A stretch of DNA of 64,000 nt from Roseibaca calidilacus (GTDB taxonomy: Bacteria; Pseudomonadota; Alphaproteobacteria; Rhodobacterales; Rhodobacteraceae). A model generated the notes under the pieces. That model did no database searches and was not told where the DNA came from. It was given only the letters and a program-made list of their open reading frames with translations. A program made the position numbers and the translations under genes. Location of the stretch: contig NZ_FBYC01000004.1 in NCBI RefSeq assembly GCF_001517585.1, positions 372,001-436,000 of the forward strand, read 5' to 3'. Below, one piece after another: positions 7,841 through 16,103 of the stretch; position 1 is the first letter of the stretch; every line of letters begins with the position of its first letter.

Positions 7841-8824
7841 TCAGCCGCCTTCGCGCTGAAGCGTCTTGCGGAACGCCTCTTGCGACACGCCCAGGCGCGA
7901 CAGGATTTCCTGTTCATCACCCGTCCCGCCGCTGGTCATGAGGGCCAGCTCTTGCCGGTCACGGGGTAGACCGCGCCCCGCGATCTGACTGCCGGGGGTC
8001 AGAACCGGCACCATCTGGCGGGCGAACTCGTCAAACCGTTCCGGGTTTTCACGGCAAAGGGCGAGGCCCCATTCGCGCAGGTAGGGCGGCAACTTGCCCG
8101 AGGTGATTGCGCCATCCACGGCGGCAAGCGCCTTGCCTTCGGCTTCGCGCGCCCGTGCCCGGTTCAGTTCAAGCGCCAGCTCCATCGTGCCGCCATCCGT
8201 CTCCTGACGTTGCTGCGACGGCTCCGGCGCAGGCTCGCTTTCACGATTGACCAGGGCCGACACCGCTTGCAGCAACGCGTCATCCGCGATGTCCTCCGGC
8301 AAGGCCAGCATCTGGATGAGCTGCCCGCGCAGATCAGCCGCCGCCAGTTCGGGCGGATCAGCCGGTGGGTTTTCCTGACTGGCGAGCGCAGTGAGTTGAA
8401 GGTTGGGGTTGTTCGTCAACGCGGCGCGGTGAAGGCGCATGATTTCTCCTGTGGTCTTGTGGAACGTGAAGACAGGGCTGAGGAACCGGTACTCCTTGCT
8501 GGCAAGATGCTGGCGCGCCTTGTCGGTCCATTCGACACGTCCCCAGATGCCCTGGGCATCGGCCTTCAGTTCCTTGATCCAGCCCGCCGCCGGAGCGGGC
8601 TGGCCGTTTTTGGTGGCGTGGTCGATCTGGTGTTCATAATCGACCGGCAAATCCATGCCGAGCTTGCGGGTCGCAGCGATGATGTCGGCGGCATCGCGCA
8701 CCATGTAAGGGCCGCGCCCATCGCGCCCGTTGAAGGTGCCGAGAGGCAGAAGGTGAACCCAGTCTTGCGCCTGGCCGGATGTGGCCAGCTCGACAGACCA
8801 GGCGGACTGGTGAATGGAAGTCAT
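7841..8824 (-). CDS. Mu gpI-like phage protease with scaffold domain
   Basis: A 327-residue protein of the Mu I protease/scaffold type. The N-terminal half has the family pattern LLPLGTFNGRDGRGPY near residue 25, DLPVDYEHQ near residue 55 and SKEYRFLSPVF near residue 105, followed by a Glu/Ala-rich helical tail like a scaffold. In Mu this protein is needed for capsid assembly and maturation. ATG at 8824 overlaps the gpG stop by 4 bases. In Mu, I is upstream of T; here it is downstream of T and G. Confidence 0.85.
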   Translation of the reverse strand: MTSIHQSAWSVELATSGQAQDWVHLLPLGTFNGRDGRGPYMVRDAADIIAATRKLGMDLPVDYEHQIDHATKNGQPAPAAGWIKELKADAQGIWGRVEWTDKARQHLASKEYRFLSPVFTFHKTTGEIMRLHRAALTNNPNLQLTALASQENPPADPPELAAADLRGQLIQMLALPEDIADDALLQAVSALVNRESEPAPEPSQQRQETDGGTMELALELNRARAREAEGKALAAVDGAITSGKLPPYLREWGLALCRENPERFDEFARQMVPVLTPGSQIAGRGLPRDRQELALMTSGGTGDEQEILSRLGVSQEAFRKTLQREGG

Positions 8825-9438
8825 CGGCGAAGCCCTTCTGTGATGTGGTCGTTGACGATGCGCCCGATTTCCTGCCGGTTTTCCTCGTTCAATCCGAGGA
8901 AGGGACGCGCGGGAATTGTGACCTGACGGCCCCGGCCCGCTTGTCCGCCCATCTGGTGAATGCGCGCATAGGCGCGGTTCGTCCCGACCGCGACTTGCGA
9001 ATGCGAGGCGCTGTAGCTCAGGGAGCCATAGAGGTGACCACGGTCGCGCAACTTCTTTGCCCCGGCACCGCGCCGCAAAAGGGTGGCGGTGGAATGGCCC
9101 GCCCATCCGGTTCCATCCGGGGCGGTTTCGCTTTCGAAATTGCTTTCGACCTCAGACTGAAGATAGCTGCCGATTTCCTGGAACACCGACTGCATGTTGG
9201 AGCCGCGTTCCGCAAGGCGTTGCAGCGCAGCCATGAAGCCGTCTCTATCGACCACCTGGATAATCATCTGACGGTCGCCCTGGGCGATGCGCCCCAGTTC
9301 GACCAGGCCACCCGCAACATCGCCTCCTATGGCACCGGCTTCAACATTGCGGCCGCCCCGACCGGCTTGGCTTGCACCGCGCCGCGCCCCGCCGCCCGCC
9401 ATCGCCCGCAGAACGACACCCAAGATCGGCCCTGCCAT
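8821..9438 (-). CDS. Mu gpG-like virion morphogenesis protein with N-terminal extension
   Basis: A 205-residue protein. From residue 58 on (MIIQVVDRDGFMAAL, then RRGAGAKKLRDRGHLYGSL and IPARPFLGL near the end) it fits the phage virion morphogenesis/tail completion family of Mu gpG. The first 57 residues are Gly/Ala/Arg-rich and not part of that domain. A strong AAGGGGG Shine-Dalgarno 7 bases before the ATG at 9438 supports the long start; the internal ATG at 9267 has only weak pairing. It follows gpT by 12 bases. Confidence 0.8.
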   Translation of the reverse strand: MAGPILGVVLRAMAGGGARRGASQAGRGGRNVEAGAIGGDVAGGLVELGRIAQGDRQMIIQVVDRDGFMAALQRLAERGSNMQSVFQEIGSYLQSEVESNFESETAPDGTGWAGHSTATLLRRGAGAKKLRDRGHLYGSLSYSASHSQVAVGTNRAYARIHQMGGQAGRGRQVTIPARPFLGLNEENRQEIGRIVNDHITEGLRR

Positions 9439-9450
9439 GGCGTATCCCCC

Positions 9451-10368
9451 TTATGCTGCCAGATGCGACGTGACGATCAGCTTGGCGCTGTCTGCCCATT
9501 CGTTGGTCACGGCAACATGCTGCCCGCCCACCTCGACGATGGTGGAGCCGTTCTTCAGAAGCCGAAGCGCCGCACCTTCCAGTTCCGGCGGAACAACCAG
9601 GGCCGTGGGGCGCACGTTCAGAAGCTGGCCGTGATCCCCGCGCAGGGTCATCATCGCCGTGCGGGCCGCTTCGTAATTGTCCTTGGTCAGATCGGCTTTG
9701 CTGGCATAGGCCAGTTGCCACAGGCCGAACCCGGCATTGACGCGCGCCCGTACCCCGTAGATGTATTCGTCGCGCATGAACACATGCTCATCGTTGTCGC
9801 GGTCCAGGGCGGTGAACTTGTAGGGCACACGCTCCTGCCAGATGATCGGACGCACTGCGCGGCTCAGATCGAGAAGATACCAGGCAGGACCACTGCCCGC
9901 CTGCATGTTCGAAACACTGACCTCTTCGCCCTGGGCATTCGTGCCCAGGTGATCGGTATCGAAGAAATATTGACCATCATAGCAAGCCGTGCTGAAGCCG
10001 TTGGCCAGAAGGCGGAATACCAGCTCGTTGGGATGGTCGCGCGCTTCGCGGCCCATTTCCGAGATCATCGGCCCGAAGACACCATAGGTGTCATCTTCGA
10101 GAGCATCACGCGGCACGGCGATGGTGCTTTCGAACTTGCGGTTCTTGATGCGCCAGTCATGCACCGACAGGTTGCGGATGACGCGATCACCAATCCACTC
10201 GCGCAGGCGCGGGAAGCTGCCCAGCCATCCGTAGATTTCTTCGGCGTTCGAACTGGGCACCCGCATGGTGATCTCTTCAAAGTGGCTTGGCGCATTGTCG
10301 AACGCCTCGTTGAAGACGGTCTGGAAGCCACGGAAGACGGTGGAAAGGTTTCCGGAATTGACGATCAT
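9451..10368 (-). CDS. Mu gpT-like major capsid protein
   Basis: A 305-residue protein of the Mu-like prophage major head subunit (gpT) family. Features of the family: the start MIVNSGNLSTVFRGFQTVFN, EIYGWLGSFPRLREWIGDR near residue 45, FFDTDHLG in the middle, and a C-terminal LNVRPTALVVPPELEGAA segment. Length is that of intact gpT. It should build the HK97-fold capsid shell. It overlaps the Mor-like gene by 4 bases, which places a structural gene directly in the regulator's operon. Confidence 0.9.
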   Translation of the reverse strand: MIVNSGNLSTVFRGFQTVFNEAFDNAPSHFEEITMRVPSSNAEEIYGWLGSFPRLREWIGDRVIRNLSVHDWRIKNRKFESTIAVPRDALEDDTYGVFGPMISEMGREARDHPNELVFRLLANGFSTACYDGQYFFDTDHLGTNAQGEEVSVSNMQAGSGPAWYLLDLSRAVRPIIWQERVPYKFTALDRDNDEHVFMRDEYIYGVRARVNAGFGLWQLAYASKADLTKDNYEAARTAMMTLRGDHGQLLNVRPTALVVPPELEGAALRLLKNGSTIVEVGGQHVAVTNEWADSAKLIVTSHLAA

Positions 10369-10853
10369 TGCTCGAACTTCTCTTTCGATTTGGGGTTCTG
10401 GGGGCGATGCGGCAGGGCAACGCCCGCTTCACGCATGGTGCAGATGGTACGGCGCGCGGTTCTGCGGCTGACGCGCGTCAGCTTTGCGATTTCGACCGTG
10501 CTGAGGGTGGTGTTGACGATCAGGCGACGGATACGGATAGCCTGCGCATTCTTGCTCGACATGGCCCCGTGCGGGACTTCGACTGCACCGCTTCCATATT
10601 TGGTGATCAGCCATTCCAGCACATCCCGACCAACCAGCTTGCTCACGGGATGGTCATCGGTGGCCTTCAGCGGAACGAACAATTCTCCGCCGCCGAAGTT
10701 CTCAAGGAAGAGGCGGGCGGCATGCTCCCCGAACCGCTCAGCAAGCTCGACCTCCATGTACGTGACATAGAGACCGAGCTTTCGCCTTTCGGCGATGGAA
10801 GGGTATTCGTTGGAAAGCACTGGTGCCGCCCGCCTCGCTTGCATGATCATCAA
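10365..10853 (-). CDS. Mor/C-like transcriptional activator
   Basis: A protein of up to 162 residues. The middle has the paired FGGGELFVPL and YGSGAVEVPHG motifs that resemble the dimer segments of Mu Mor/C proteins, and the C-terminal half has a helix-turn-helix (LSTVEIAKLTRVSRRTARR). In Mu, Mor activates the middle promoter and sits after gemA, as here. The start could be later than 10853 (for example the internal Met at residue 4 or 33). Assignment to Mor is by motif pattern and position. Confidence 0.6.
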   Translation of the reverse strand: MMIMQARRAAPVLSNEYPSIAERRKLGLYVTYMEVELAERFGEHAARLFLENFGGGELFVPLKATDDHPVSKLVGRDVLEWLITKYGSGAVEVPHGAMSSKNAQAIRIRRLIVNTTLSTVEIAKLTRVSRRTARRTICTMREAGVALPHRPQNPKSKEKFEQ

Positions 10854-10962
10854 TGCAGGCGACGCTATCCGGACGTATGTCCCTGATCACCCCGGACAGC
10901 GTTCCGGTTATCGTGCTGTGGGTGAATGAAGGTTGCCCCGGACTGGACTGGGCGGCGGCGGG

Positions 10963-11157
10963 TCAACTGCCGCCGCTTTCCTTTTCCCGGCGCTCCTGAA
11001 GTGCGACCAGCGCCGCGCGCAAGCCTTCCAGGGCGGGCAACAGGAAGAACTTGCAAAACAGCCCCACCAAGACCCATGCAAGCATCAGCGCCGCGAACGC
11101 AATCCCGAGAAGCGCGCCGATGCCGAAGAACAGTAAAAAGGGTCCGAAGGCTTCCAT
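10963..11157 (-). CDS. Small membrane protein, unknown
   Basis: A 64-residue protein with a long hydrophobic stretch (residues ~5-40, possibly two short helices) and a charged C-terminal helix (LQERREKESGGS). It is the first gene after the gemA terminator. Position and size would suit a holin or other lysis protein, but no endolysin gene accompanies it, so I leave it unnamed. The ~110 bases between it and the Mor-like gene show no clear gene. Confidence 0.5.
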   Translation of the reverse strand: MEAFGPFLLFFGIGALLGIAFAALMLAWVLVGLFCKFFLLPALEGLRAALVALQERREKESGGS

Positions 11158-11251
11158 CTGTGATCTTTCTGTCAGCGGTCAGGATAGGCGGAACACGGCG
11201 CGCATTTCAATGCCCATCGAAGGCCGCACCCAAAACGCCCCACAGACCCCC

Positions 11252-11278
11252 CTTAAACGCGTTTAACAGGCGTTTAAG
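11252..11278. promoter_or_regulatory. Dyad operator-like cluster upstream of the capsid operon
   Basis: CTTAAACG, CGTTTAAC and CGTTTAAG occur at 11252, 11260 and 11271. The first two form a perfect 14-bp palindrome (11253-11266), and the first and third form an 8-bp inverted repeat. The cluster lies between the gemA terminator and the small membrane protein gene, where a middle promoter with an activator site would be expected. Which protein binds is not shown; the Mor-like product is the obvious candidate. Confidence 0.45.
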
Positions 11279-11346
11279 AAATTTCTGGCGGTGAGGGGTG
11301 CCGAGAGACAGGAAGCCGCTCAGCGGGCCGCTGAGGGGCTTGGAGC

Positions 11347-11376
11347 AAAAAAGGGGCGATGCCGCGCACCGCCCCC
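11347..11376 (-). terminator. Rho-independent terminator after gemA
   Basis: On the minus strand the sequence forms a stem GGGGCG / CGCCCC with an 11-base loop, followed directly by six T residues. It starts about 26 bases after the gemA stop, so it would end the early (transposition) operon and separate it from the capsid operon. Confidence 0.75.
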
Positions 11377-11401
11377 TTCAACGTTTGTCGCGCCGCGCAG
11401 G

Positions 11402-11815
11402 TCATGCGGCCTTGTCGCGGGCCTTCATCTTCTTCAGGGCGGTGATCACCTTGCGCGCGTCGTGGGCCGTCACGAAGCGCAGGCTGGACATGCCGAAGTA
11501 CCGTTCCAGCCAGACCGACAGACCGTCTTCAACATCGGCACCTGACCACTCCTTCCAGATCGTCCTGATCAGTTCGAGCTGGGCGAAGCTGGCCATGCCT
11601 TCCCGCGCGCCATAGTCCGGCCCCTTGGCGGTCAACGGCTTGAAGCCCAGATATTCGAACAAGCCCATGAGCGCCGTGAACCCGTCCTGGTCGAGCTCCG
11701 TCACGGAAGTGACCCCGCAAAGATCGACCAGGCCAGACCGGAACTCCGCTTCGGTCAGCCCCAGCTTGCTCTTGGCCACATGGATAAGGGCGATCTGTTT
11801 GTTACTGATCGACAT
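11402..11815 (-). CDS. gemA: GemA-like regulatory protein (Mu gp16, DUF1018)
   Basis: A 137-residue protein starting MSISNKQIALIHVAKSKLGL, then the LTEAEFRSGL and LGFKPL blocks typical of the GemA family. In Mu, GemA changes expression of host genes and affects DNA topology; it is encoded in the early region, as here. The gene overlaps the preceding small gene by 14 bases, and a terminator follows it. Confidence 0.85.
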   Translation of the reverse strand: MSISNKQIALIHVAKSKLGLTEAEFRSGLVDLCGVTSVTELDQDGFTALMGLFEYLGFKPLTAKGPDYGAREGMASFAQLELIRTIWKEWSGADVEDGLSVWLERYFGMSSLRFVTAHDARKVITALKKMKARDKAA

Positions 11816-12116
11816 TGCCGGCCTCCTTTCCGTTGCGCGTGGTGGCGCTGATCAGATCCACGATCTGCTTGTGCATGCCTTCAAGATCGGCCTGGACGCG
11901 CACGCCCATCTCCGCGCCCGCCTTCGCGGCGGCGCTGATCATGTCGATCTTGTGCGAGTGGCGCGGGGAAACCTCGAGTTCGGTCACCAGGTCATCCAGC
12001 AGCTTCAGGAGCGCCGCCAGAGACCCCACGTCCGCGATTGCGTCATTGGATGCCATGTAAAGGCCGTCGCGGCACAGGGTCAGCGTTGCCTTGGGGTTTT
12101 CAGAAGAAGTGATCAT
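11802..12116 (-). CDS. Small early-region element protein
   Basis: A 104-residue protein without a motif I recognise; predicted mostly helical (LAALLKLLDDLVTELE, then KIDMISAAAKAGAEMG). It overlaps the upstream gene by 4 bases (ATGA) and gemA by 14, so it is part of a tightly packed early operon. Similar short genes of unknown function occupy this position in Mu and its relatives. Confidence 0.65.
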   Translation of the reverse strand: MITSSENPKATLTLCRDGLYMASNDAIADVGSLAALLKLLDDLVTELEVSPRHSHKIDMISAAAKAGAEMGVRVQADLEGMHKQIVDLISATTRNGKEAGNVDQ

Positions 12117-12448
12117 TGGACAATTCCTTCAGGCAGGACAGGGATGAACTTCGAGCGGGCAAGAATGCCCCGAACAATGGTGAGCGCGCCAAGAGTGGCT
12201 GAGATGTCAGCAGACAAAAGCGCAGCGCCCGCTTCGGTTTCTTCGTCCGCTCCGCCTTCATTTGCGGCATCCCATTCGCTGATGAGTTCACGTAGCCGGA
12301 AAAGGGTGCCCTGCGCCCCAGCAAGAGCGGTCTGAAGCTGCGCAAGCTCATCGGCCGTCAATGGCGTGACAAGCAGGTCGCGCCCGGCAAAGTCTTGCGC
12401 CTCCTCAGGTGTGAGCTCGTCTTTCACATTCAGTTGGTGGTTTTGCAT
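12113..12448 (-). CDS. Small early-region element protein
   Basis: A 111-residue acidic protein (start MQNHQLNVKDEL). Predicted helical, with EEAQDFAGRDLLVTPLTADE near the start. It starts in a TGATG overlap with the muB stop, which argues for translational coupling and against the longer upstream frame. No family recognised. Confidence 0.6.
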   Translation of the reverse strand: MQNHQLNVKDELTPEEAQDFAGRDLLVTPLTADELAQLQTALAGAQGTLFRLRELISEWDAANEGGADEETEAGAALLSADISATLGALTIVRGILARSKFIPVLPEGIVQ

Positions 12449-13221
12449 CAGATATCTCCCATCATGAAAATTGCGTTCTCGATTTCGTTCAGCGTCACAG
12501 GCTTTCCCGCCGCAAGCATCCGTGCTTGCCGGTAGGCTTTGACCATCAACCGGAAATTGCCTTGGGTTTCGCCATGCCGCGCCAGTGCAGCCGCAGCCGA
12601 ATTGTCGGTGGGGCAAAGTGCAGCGGCCAGGGCCTCGAACTCATCCCGGCTGGGCGCGGGAAGAACGCGCCTAACGTCGATCCTTGTCAGGAACTGGTCG
12701 TAGTCCATTTCCTTTTTGCGCCCGGTGCGGCCCAAGAACTGCTTGTTTCCGCAGAAGACCATTCCGAAGGCTGGATGAAAGCGATCTCCCTCGCGGGCCT
12801 TATCACCATCGTCATAGAGGCGACGGAGCGTTTCCAGCACATTGACCTTCAGGCCCTGGGCCTCATCAATTACAAGGACGGTGGGTCGGCGACCTTCCTG
12901 GAAGGGATAGCTGCCCAGCAAGCCGGCAAGCGCCTGAACGGCTTCGCGTGTGCGCCCTTCGTAGACATTGAAATGCTCCAGGAGCGCCGATGTGAAGGCA
13001 AGAATGGAGCCGTCGATTTCCGGGCTCGACCGAAGGTAAATCACTCGGATTTCACGTTCCCATTCGGTTACCAGCCCCTTAAGGGTCCGGGTCTTGCCAA
13101 TCCCCACAGGGCCTTTGATGATCCCAATTCCCGCCGTTAGCGCGATCTGTCGGACGACAAACTTTATCGTTTCGCTCGCCTCCGTTTCGATGATAGGTGT
13201 ATGCTCAGGTGTGTGATGCAT
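12448..13221 (-). CDS. MuB-like AAA+ ATPase, transposition target DNA activator
   Basis: A 257-residue AAA ATPase. Walker A GPVGIGKT is at 37-44 and Walker B VLVIDEAQ at 115-122. It is directly downstream of the transposase (35-base gap), as B follows A in Mu. MuB binds target DNA, stimulates the transposase and gives target immunity. It is shorter than Mu B (312), and resembles the TniB/ExeA-type versions found in many Mu-like phages. Confidence 0.88.
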   Translation of the reverse strand: MHHTPEHTPIIETEASETIKFVVRQIALTAGIGIIKGPVGIGKTRTLKGLVTEWEREIRVIYLRSSPEIDGSILAFTSALLEHFNVYEGRTREAVQALAGLLGSYPFQEGRRPTVLVIDEAQGLKVNVLETLRRLYDDGDKAREGDRFHPAFGMVFCGNKQFLGRTGRKKEMDYDQFLTRIDVRRVLPAPSRDEFEALAAALCPTDNSAAAALARHGETQGNFRLMVKAYRQARMLAAGKPVTLNEIENAIFMMGDI

Positions 13222-13256
13222 GCTTCATCTCCGTTGTGCTGCACATTGTTGAAGGG

Positions 13257-15269
13257 TCAGCGGTTGCCGCCGCTGGCCTTTCTAGTCTGGCCGTCCACTT
13301 CATTGGCTTGGGCCATGATTTCCTTCCATCTCTTGCTTTCGGCCTCCTTCTCCATCGCTTCGCGGGCAATTCGAGCTTCAGGTTCCTCACCGGCCAGGCG
13401 CATGATGATGCCCGGCTGCTCCTGACCAGGGCTGAAGGCCGTTGTGTTGCGTGTGAGCTCTTCGAAGCCATCGAAGCCCGGCGTGAGCTGCGCTTCGAGC
13501 TCCCGGATAGCGCCCTTGTGCTCCTTAATGCGCCGCCCTGCTTCTTCCGCGCCCCGCCTGTCCTGTGTATCGTAGGCCTGATCGGGGTTTGCTTCGCCGC
13601 AGGGTATGCCATTGCGCCGGATGAACACATGGTCCACGCCAGTGCGCAGGGGCGCGCGCACCTCGACAGGAGTACGATAACCCAGTTTCCCGATCAGCTC
13701 AGAGGTGTATTGTGCGTTTCGAAAGTCGATGCGCCCCTGTTTCACAAAGCGCGTATGACGTTCGCTGAAGATTTCGTCGAAGCTGCGCGCATCAGTGCGT
13801 TGTGGCTCCCAGCCATTTGCTATCGCCGCCTCGAAGGCTTCTCGCGGCGAGCGGCCTTCCAGCTTCCCGCCTTCCTGCGGAGTGTCGTTATAGGTCGCGA
13901 TTGCCTTCTGGATCAGCGCCGCCAGTTCTTCCAGGGTGCCTTGGAATGGCTGAACCGGCTTACCGACTTGCTGCGTTTTCTTGTTGCTACGATCCCCGCC
14001 TATCCAGCCTGGAAGGAACCTGAAGTAGTTCTGTTCGAGTATCCTGAAGGTGCCCTCAATGGGCTTTGCAGCACCATTGTACGGCTGGGCACGGATATGG
14101 CCGCGACCAGATATCAAGCCTGACAGTTCTGGGAAATCCGCGATAGCCTTGGCTACATCGTTATACTCACCGCCATTGTCGAAGTAGAAGGTCACGGGCA
14201 ATCCGCCACCCTGCTCGCTGACCACCAAATCGTAGAGGCTATCGGCGATGTCGGTTTTTCGAACACCGGTTCCCGGGCCGAATGCGGCGAGCTTGCCCCA
14301 GATGAACCGGGTGGCATCGTCCATCCAGGCAATCAAGCGCAGGCGAAGCTGACGCTTCGGGTTGTCAGGTAGCCGCATGTCAATGTCGATCGGGTGAACA
14401 TCGCCGAAAACAACATCCATGGGCTTATCAGACAGCTTCCGGAGTATCCGGGGCTTGTCGCGGTCATCCCATGCCTTGTTATCGTGGCGGAAGCGATCAA
14501 CACGCCGGAACTCATCGAACCGGGACGCCCACTTCTTGGTCAGGGCGCAAATCGCGGTCAGCTTCTGCCGGGAAAGCTGCGATCCATGCTTCTTCGACAG
14601 TTCGGCCAGCTTCTGGCCGCACTGCCGTGCGACGGTCCGCGTTGACCAGCCCGCCGCCGTCCCGTCCCGGCCATACTGCTCCAGCTCTGAAGCGACGGTC
14701 GCCCGTGCCGTGTTGTCCAGGTCGATTTCGGCATCCCATCGCCGAGAAATCAGCACTCGGCGCGCGCCCCGAACGGGCGAGGCCTTCGGGACAAGGCCGG
14801 AAAGGCCCTTTTCCTCATAGGCATCAAGCCAAATCCGCGCCGTGCGCTCAGAAACCGTCTTTGCCGCGCCGTTGCGGTCGCGATGGGTGCATTTGGCAAT
14901 CTGCTTGAGCGCCTGAGCGCGTTCAGAGCTCCTTGGTGTGGTGTTTATCGCCGGGCTGATGACATGCAGCCGGAACTTCGCCTCTTCGCGCTGCCATTCA
15001 GCGATCTCACCATGGGAAAGCCGGTCGAACGGCGCTCGCAAGGGAAGATCGAGGGATTTCGCCCGCTCTTGCATCTCAGCGGGAAGGCTGGACAGCGCGA
15101 CAAGGTATTGCCTGCCGCCAGCGCCACCCTGGCCACTGGTGGCAAGAACCTCAAGTTGGCAACCTTGGAATACCTCACCCTTCGATGCTTCCCCAAGGAT
15201 GCGCCTTGCGTGCCGCGCGGAAAGGCCGCTAACGTCCGAAAAGGCGTTGGCATCCATAAAGGCGTTCAT
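13257..15269 (-). CDS. MuA-like DDE transposase
   Basis: A 670-residue transposase, close to Mu A in length. The N-terminal ~80 residues look like the winged-helix start (LSARHARRILGEAS, then GGRQYLVALSSLP), followed by a DNA-binding region, then the catalytic core with Asp290 (VVFGDVHPI), Asp364 (FYFDNGGEYN) and Glu405 (KPIEGTFR). All three catalytic residues are present and no frameshift or stop interrupts it, so the enzyme looks functional. ATG at 15269 overlaps the Ner-like stop by 4 bases. Confidence 0.93.
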   Translation of the reverse strand: MNAFMDANAFSDVSGLSARHARRILGEASKGEVFQGCQLEVLATSGQGGAGGRQYLVALSSLPAEMQERAKSLDLPLRAPFDRLSHGEIAEWQREEAKFRLHVISPAINTTPRSSERAQALKQIAKCTHRDRNGAAKTVSERTARIWLDAYEEKGLSGLVPKASPVRGARRVLISRRWDAEIDLDNTARATVASELEQYGRDGTAAGWSTRTVARQCGQKLAELSKKHGSQLSRQKLTAICALTKKWASRFDEFRRVDRFRHDNKAWDDRDKPRILRKLSDKPMDVVFGDVHPIDIDMRLPDNPKRQLRLRLIAWMDDATRFIWGKLAAFGPGTGVRKTDIADSLYDLVVSEQGGGLPVTFYFDNGGEYNDVAKAIADFPELSGLISGRGHIRAQPYNGAAKPIEGTFRILEQNYFRFLPGWIGGDRSNKKTQQVGKPVQPFQGTLEELAALIQKAIATYNDTPQEGGKLEGRSPREAFEAAIANGWEPQRTDARSFDEIFSERHTRFVKQGRIDFRNAQYTSELIGKLGYRTPVEVRAPLRTGVDHVFIRRNGIPCGEANPDQAYDTQDRRGAEEAGRRIKEHKGAIRELEAQLTPGFDGFEELTRNTTAFSPGQEQPGIIMRLAGEEPEARIAREAMEKEAESKRWKEIMAQANEVDGQTRKASGGNR

Positions 15270-15478
15270 TTTTCGAAACCTGAGGCTTTGAGAATTTGTT
15301 CGACAAGCGCACTTGCCTTCGGTCCTTGCCACTGCCCGATCAGCGCTTTCCGTGCATTCTGATGGTTCACACCGTGACTTTTGCACCACTGGTGGAGGCT
15401 GCTTCCTTGAGCGGTGAATGCGCCGCGTACCGCATTATACCGTTCCGTCAGTTCGGTTGGTGTGCTAGCCTGTGACAT
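15266..15478 (-). CDS. Ner-like small DNA-binding protein
   Basis: A 70-residue protein, first gene of the early operon and divergent from the repressor, the place of ner in Mu. The segment SLHQWCKSHGVNHQNARKAL has the pattern of a helix-turn-helix. AGGAG lies 7 bases before the ATG. Ner in Mu turns down the early and repressor promoters; the role here is inferred by position and size. Confidence 0.65.
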   Translation of the reverse strand: MSQASTPTELTERYNAVRGAFTAQGSSLHQWCKSHGVNHQNARKALIGQWQGPKASALVEQILKASGFEK

Positions 15479-15527
15479 ACTTCGCTCCTAGTGTGGAGCA
15501 ATATGCACCAAACTTGGAGTATGCGCA
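15479..15527. promoter_or_regulatory. Divergent repressor/early operator region
   Basis: The 49 bases between the repressor and the Ner-like gene hold two small dyads: GCTCC-N6-GGAGC (15484-15499) and CCAA-AC-TTGG (15508-15517), plus repeated GGAG-type words. Both Shine-Dalgarno sequences lie inside these repeats, so a bound repressor could block both genes. Compactness suggests the promoters overlap the coding starts. Confidence 0.5.
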
Positions 15528-15968
15528 ATGGGTAATGACGTTTGGAGCGAGGGCTTTCGTCAGAGGCTTGATTTGATCAGGGAAGAGCGCGGCATCTCCA
15601 AGGCTGAGATGGCCCGTCTGTGCGGCCTACCGCCGCGAACCCTCGAAAACTACTTCAAGGGTCACAAGCCGGGCATAGATGCGCTGATGGCCCTTTCAAT
15701 CGGTTTGGATGTCTCGGTGGATTGGCTGCTCGGTGACGAAGAATGGCACCGAACAGACCACGCGGACATAGTTTCGCAAGCGGTCTGGCAGGCGGTGCGC
15801 GAGTATCTTTGTGATATGGTCCGAGACACTTCATCAGGGAAACCGGTCATCGACCAGGGCAAGATTTATGGAAGCGAGCCCGAAGCGTTCGCAATGCGCA
15901 TCGCGAATAACGCCACCCAGAAGTATCGCGCCTTGCTCTCGCTCCACGATCCCCGGAAGCCGAACTAG
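15528..15968 (+). CDS. XRE-family element repressor (c-like)
   Basis: A 146-residue protein with an N-terminal helix-turn-helix of the XRE/Cro type (REERGISKAEMARLCGLP, residues ~17-34, then RTLENYFKG) and a C-terminal part of unknown fold. It is the only element gene on the plus strand and diverges from the early operon, as the Mu c repressor does. GGAG precedes the ATG. Confidence 0.82.
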   Translation: MGNDVWSEGFRQRLDLIREERGISKAEMARLCGLPPRTLENYFKGHKPGIDALMALSIGLDVSVDWLLGDEEWHRTDHADIVSQAVWQAVREYLCDMVRDTSSGKPVIDQGKIYGSEPEAFAMRIANNATQKYRALLSLHDPRKPN

Positions 15969-16103
15969 GCCGCATGGCCGCAAGTGGTTAAACCCGCGCC
16001 ACTTAGCTCAATAAATCAATGACTTACAAAACAAGGGTATCCAATGCATTGCGGACACGTTCGCGCACTATAAGCCCTTTATTTTCAAAGCTTTAGGTAA
16101 GTG

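Noticed and set aside
10865-11077. 70-codon minus-strand frame between the Mor-like gene and the small membrane protein
   Set aside because: It overlaps the membrane protein gene in another frame, is Arg/Gly-rich as expected for a shadow frame in G+C-rich DNA, and has no clear ribosome-binding site.
10963-11157. Small membrane protein named as a holin
   Set aside because: Size and position fit, but there is no endolysin partner and no family motif; left as unknown.
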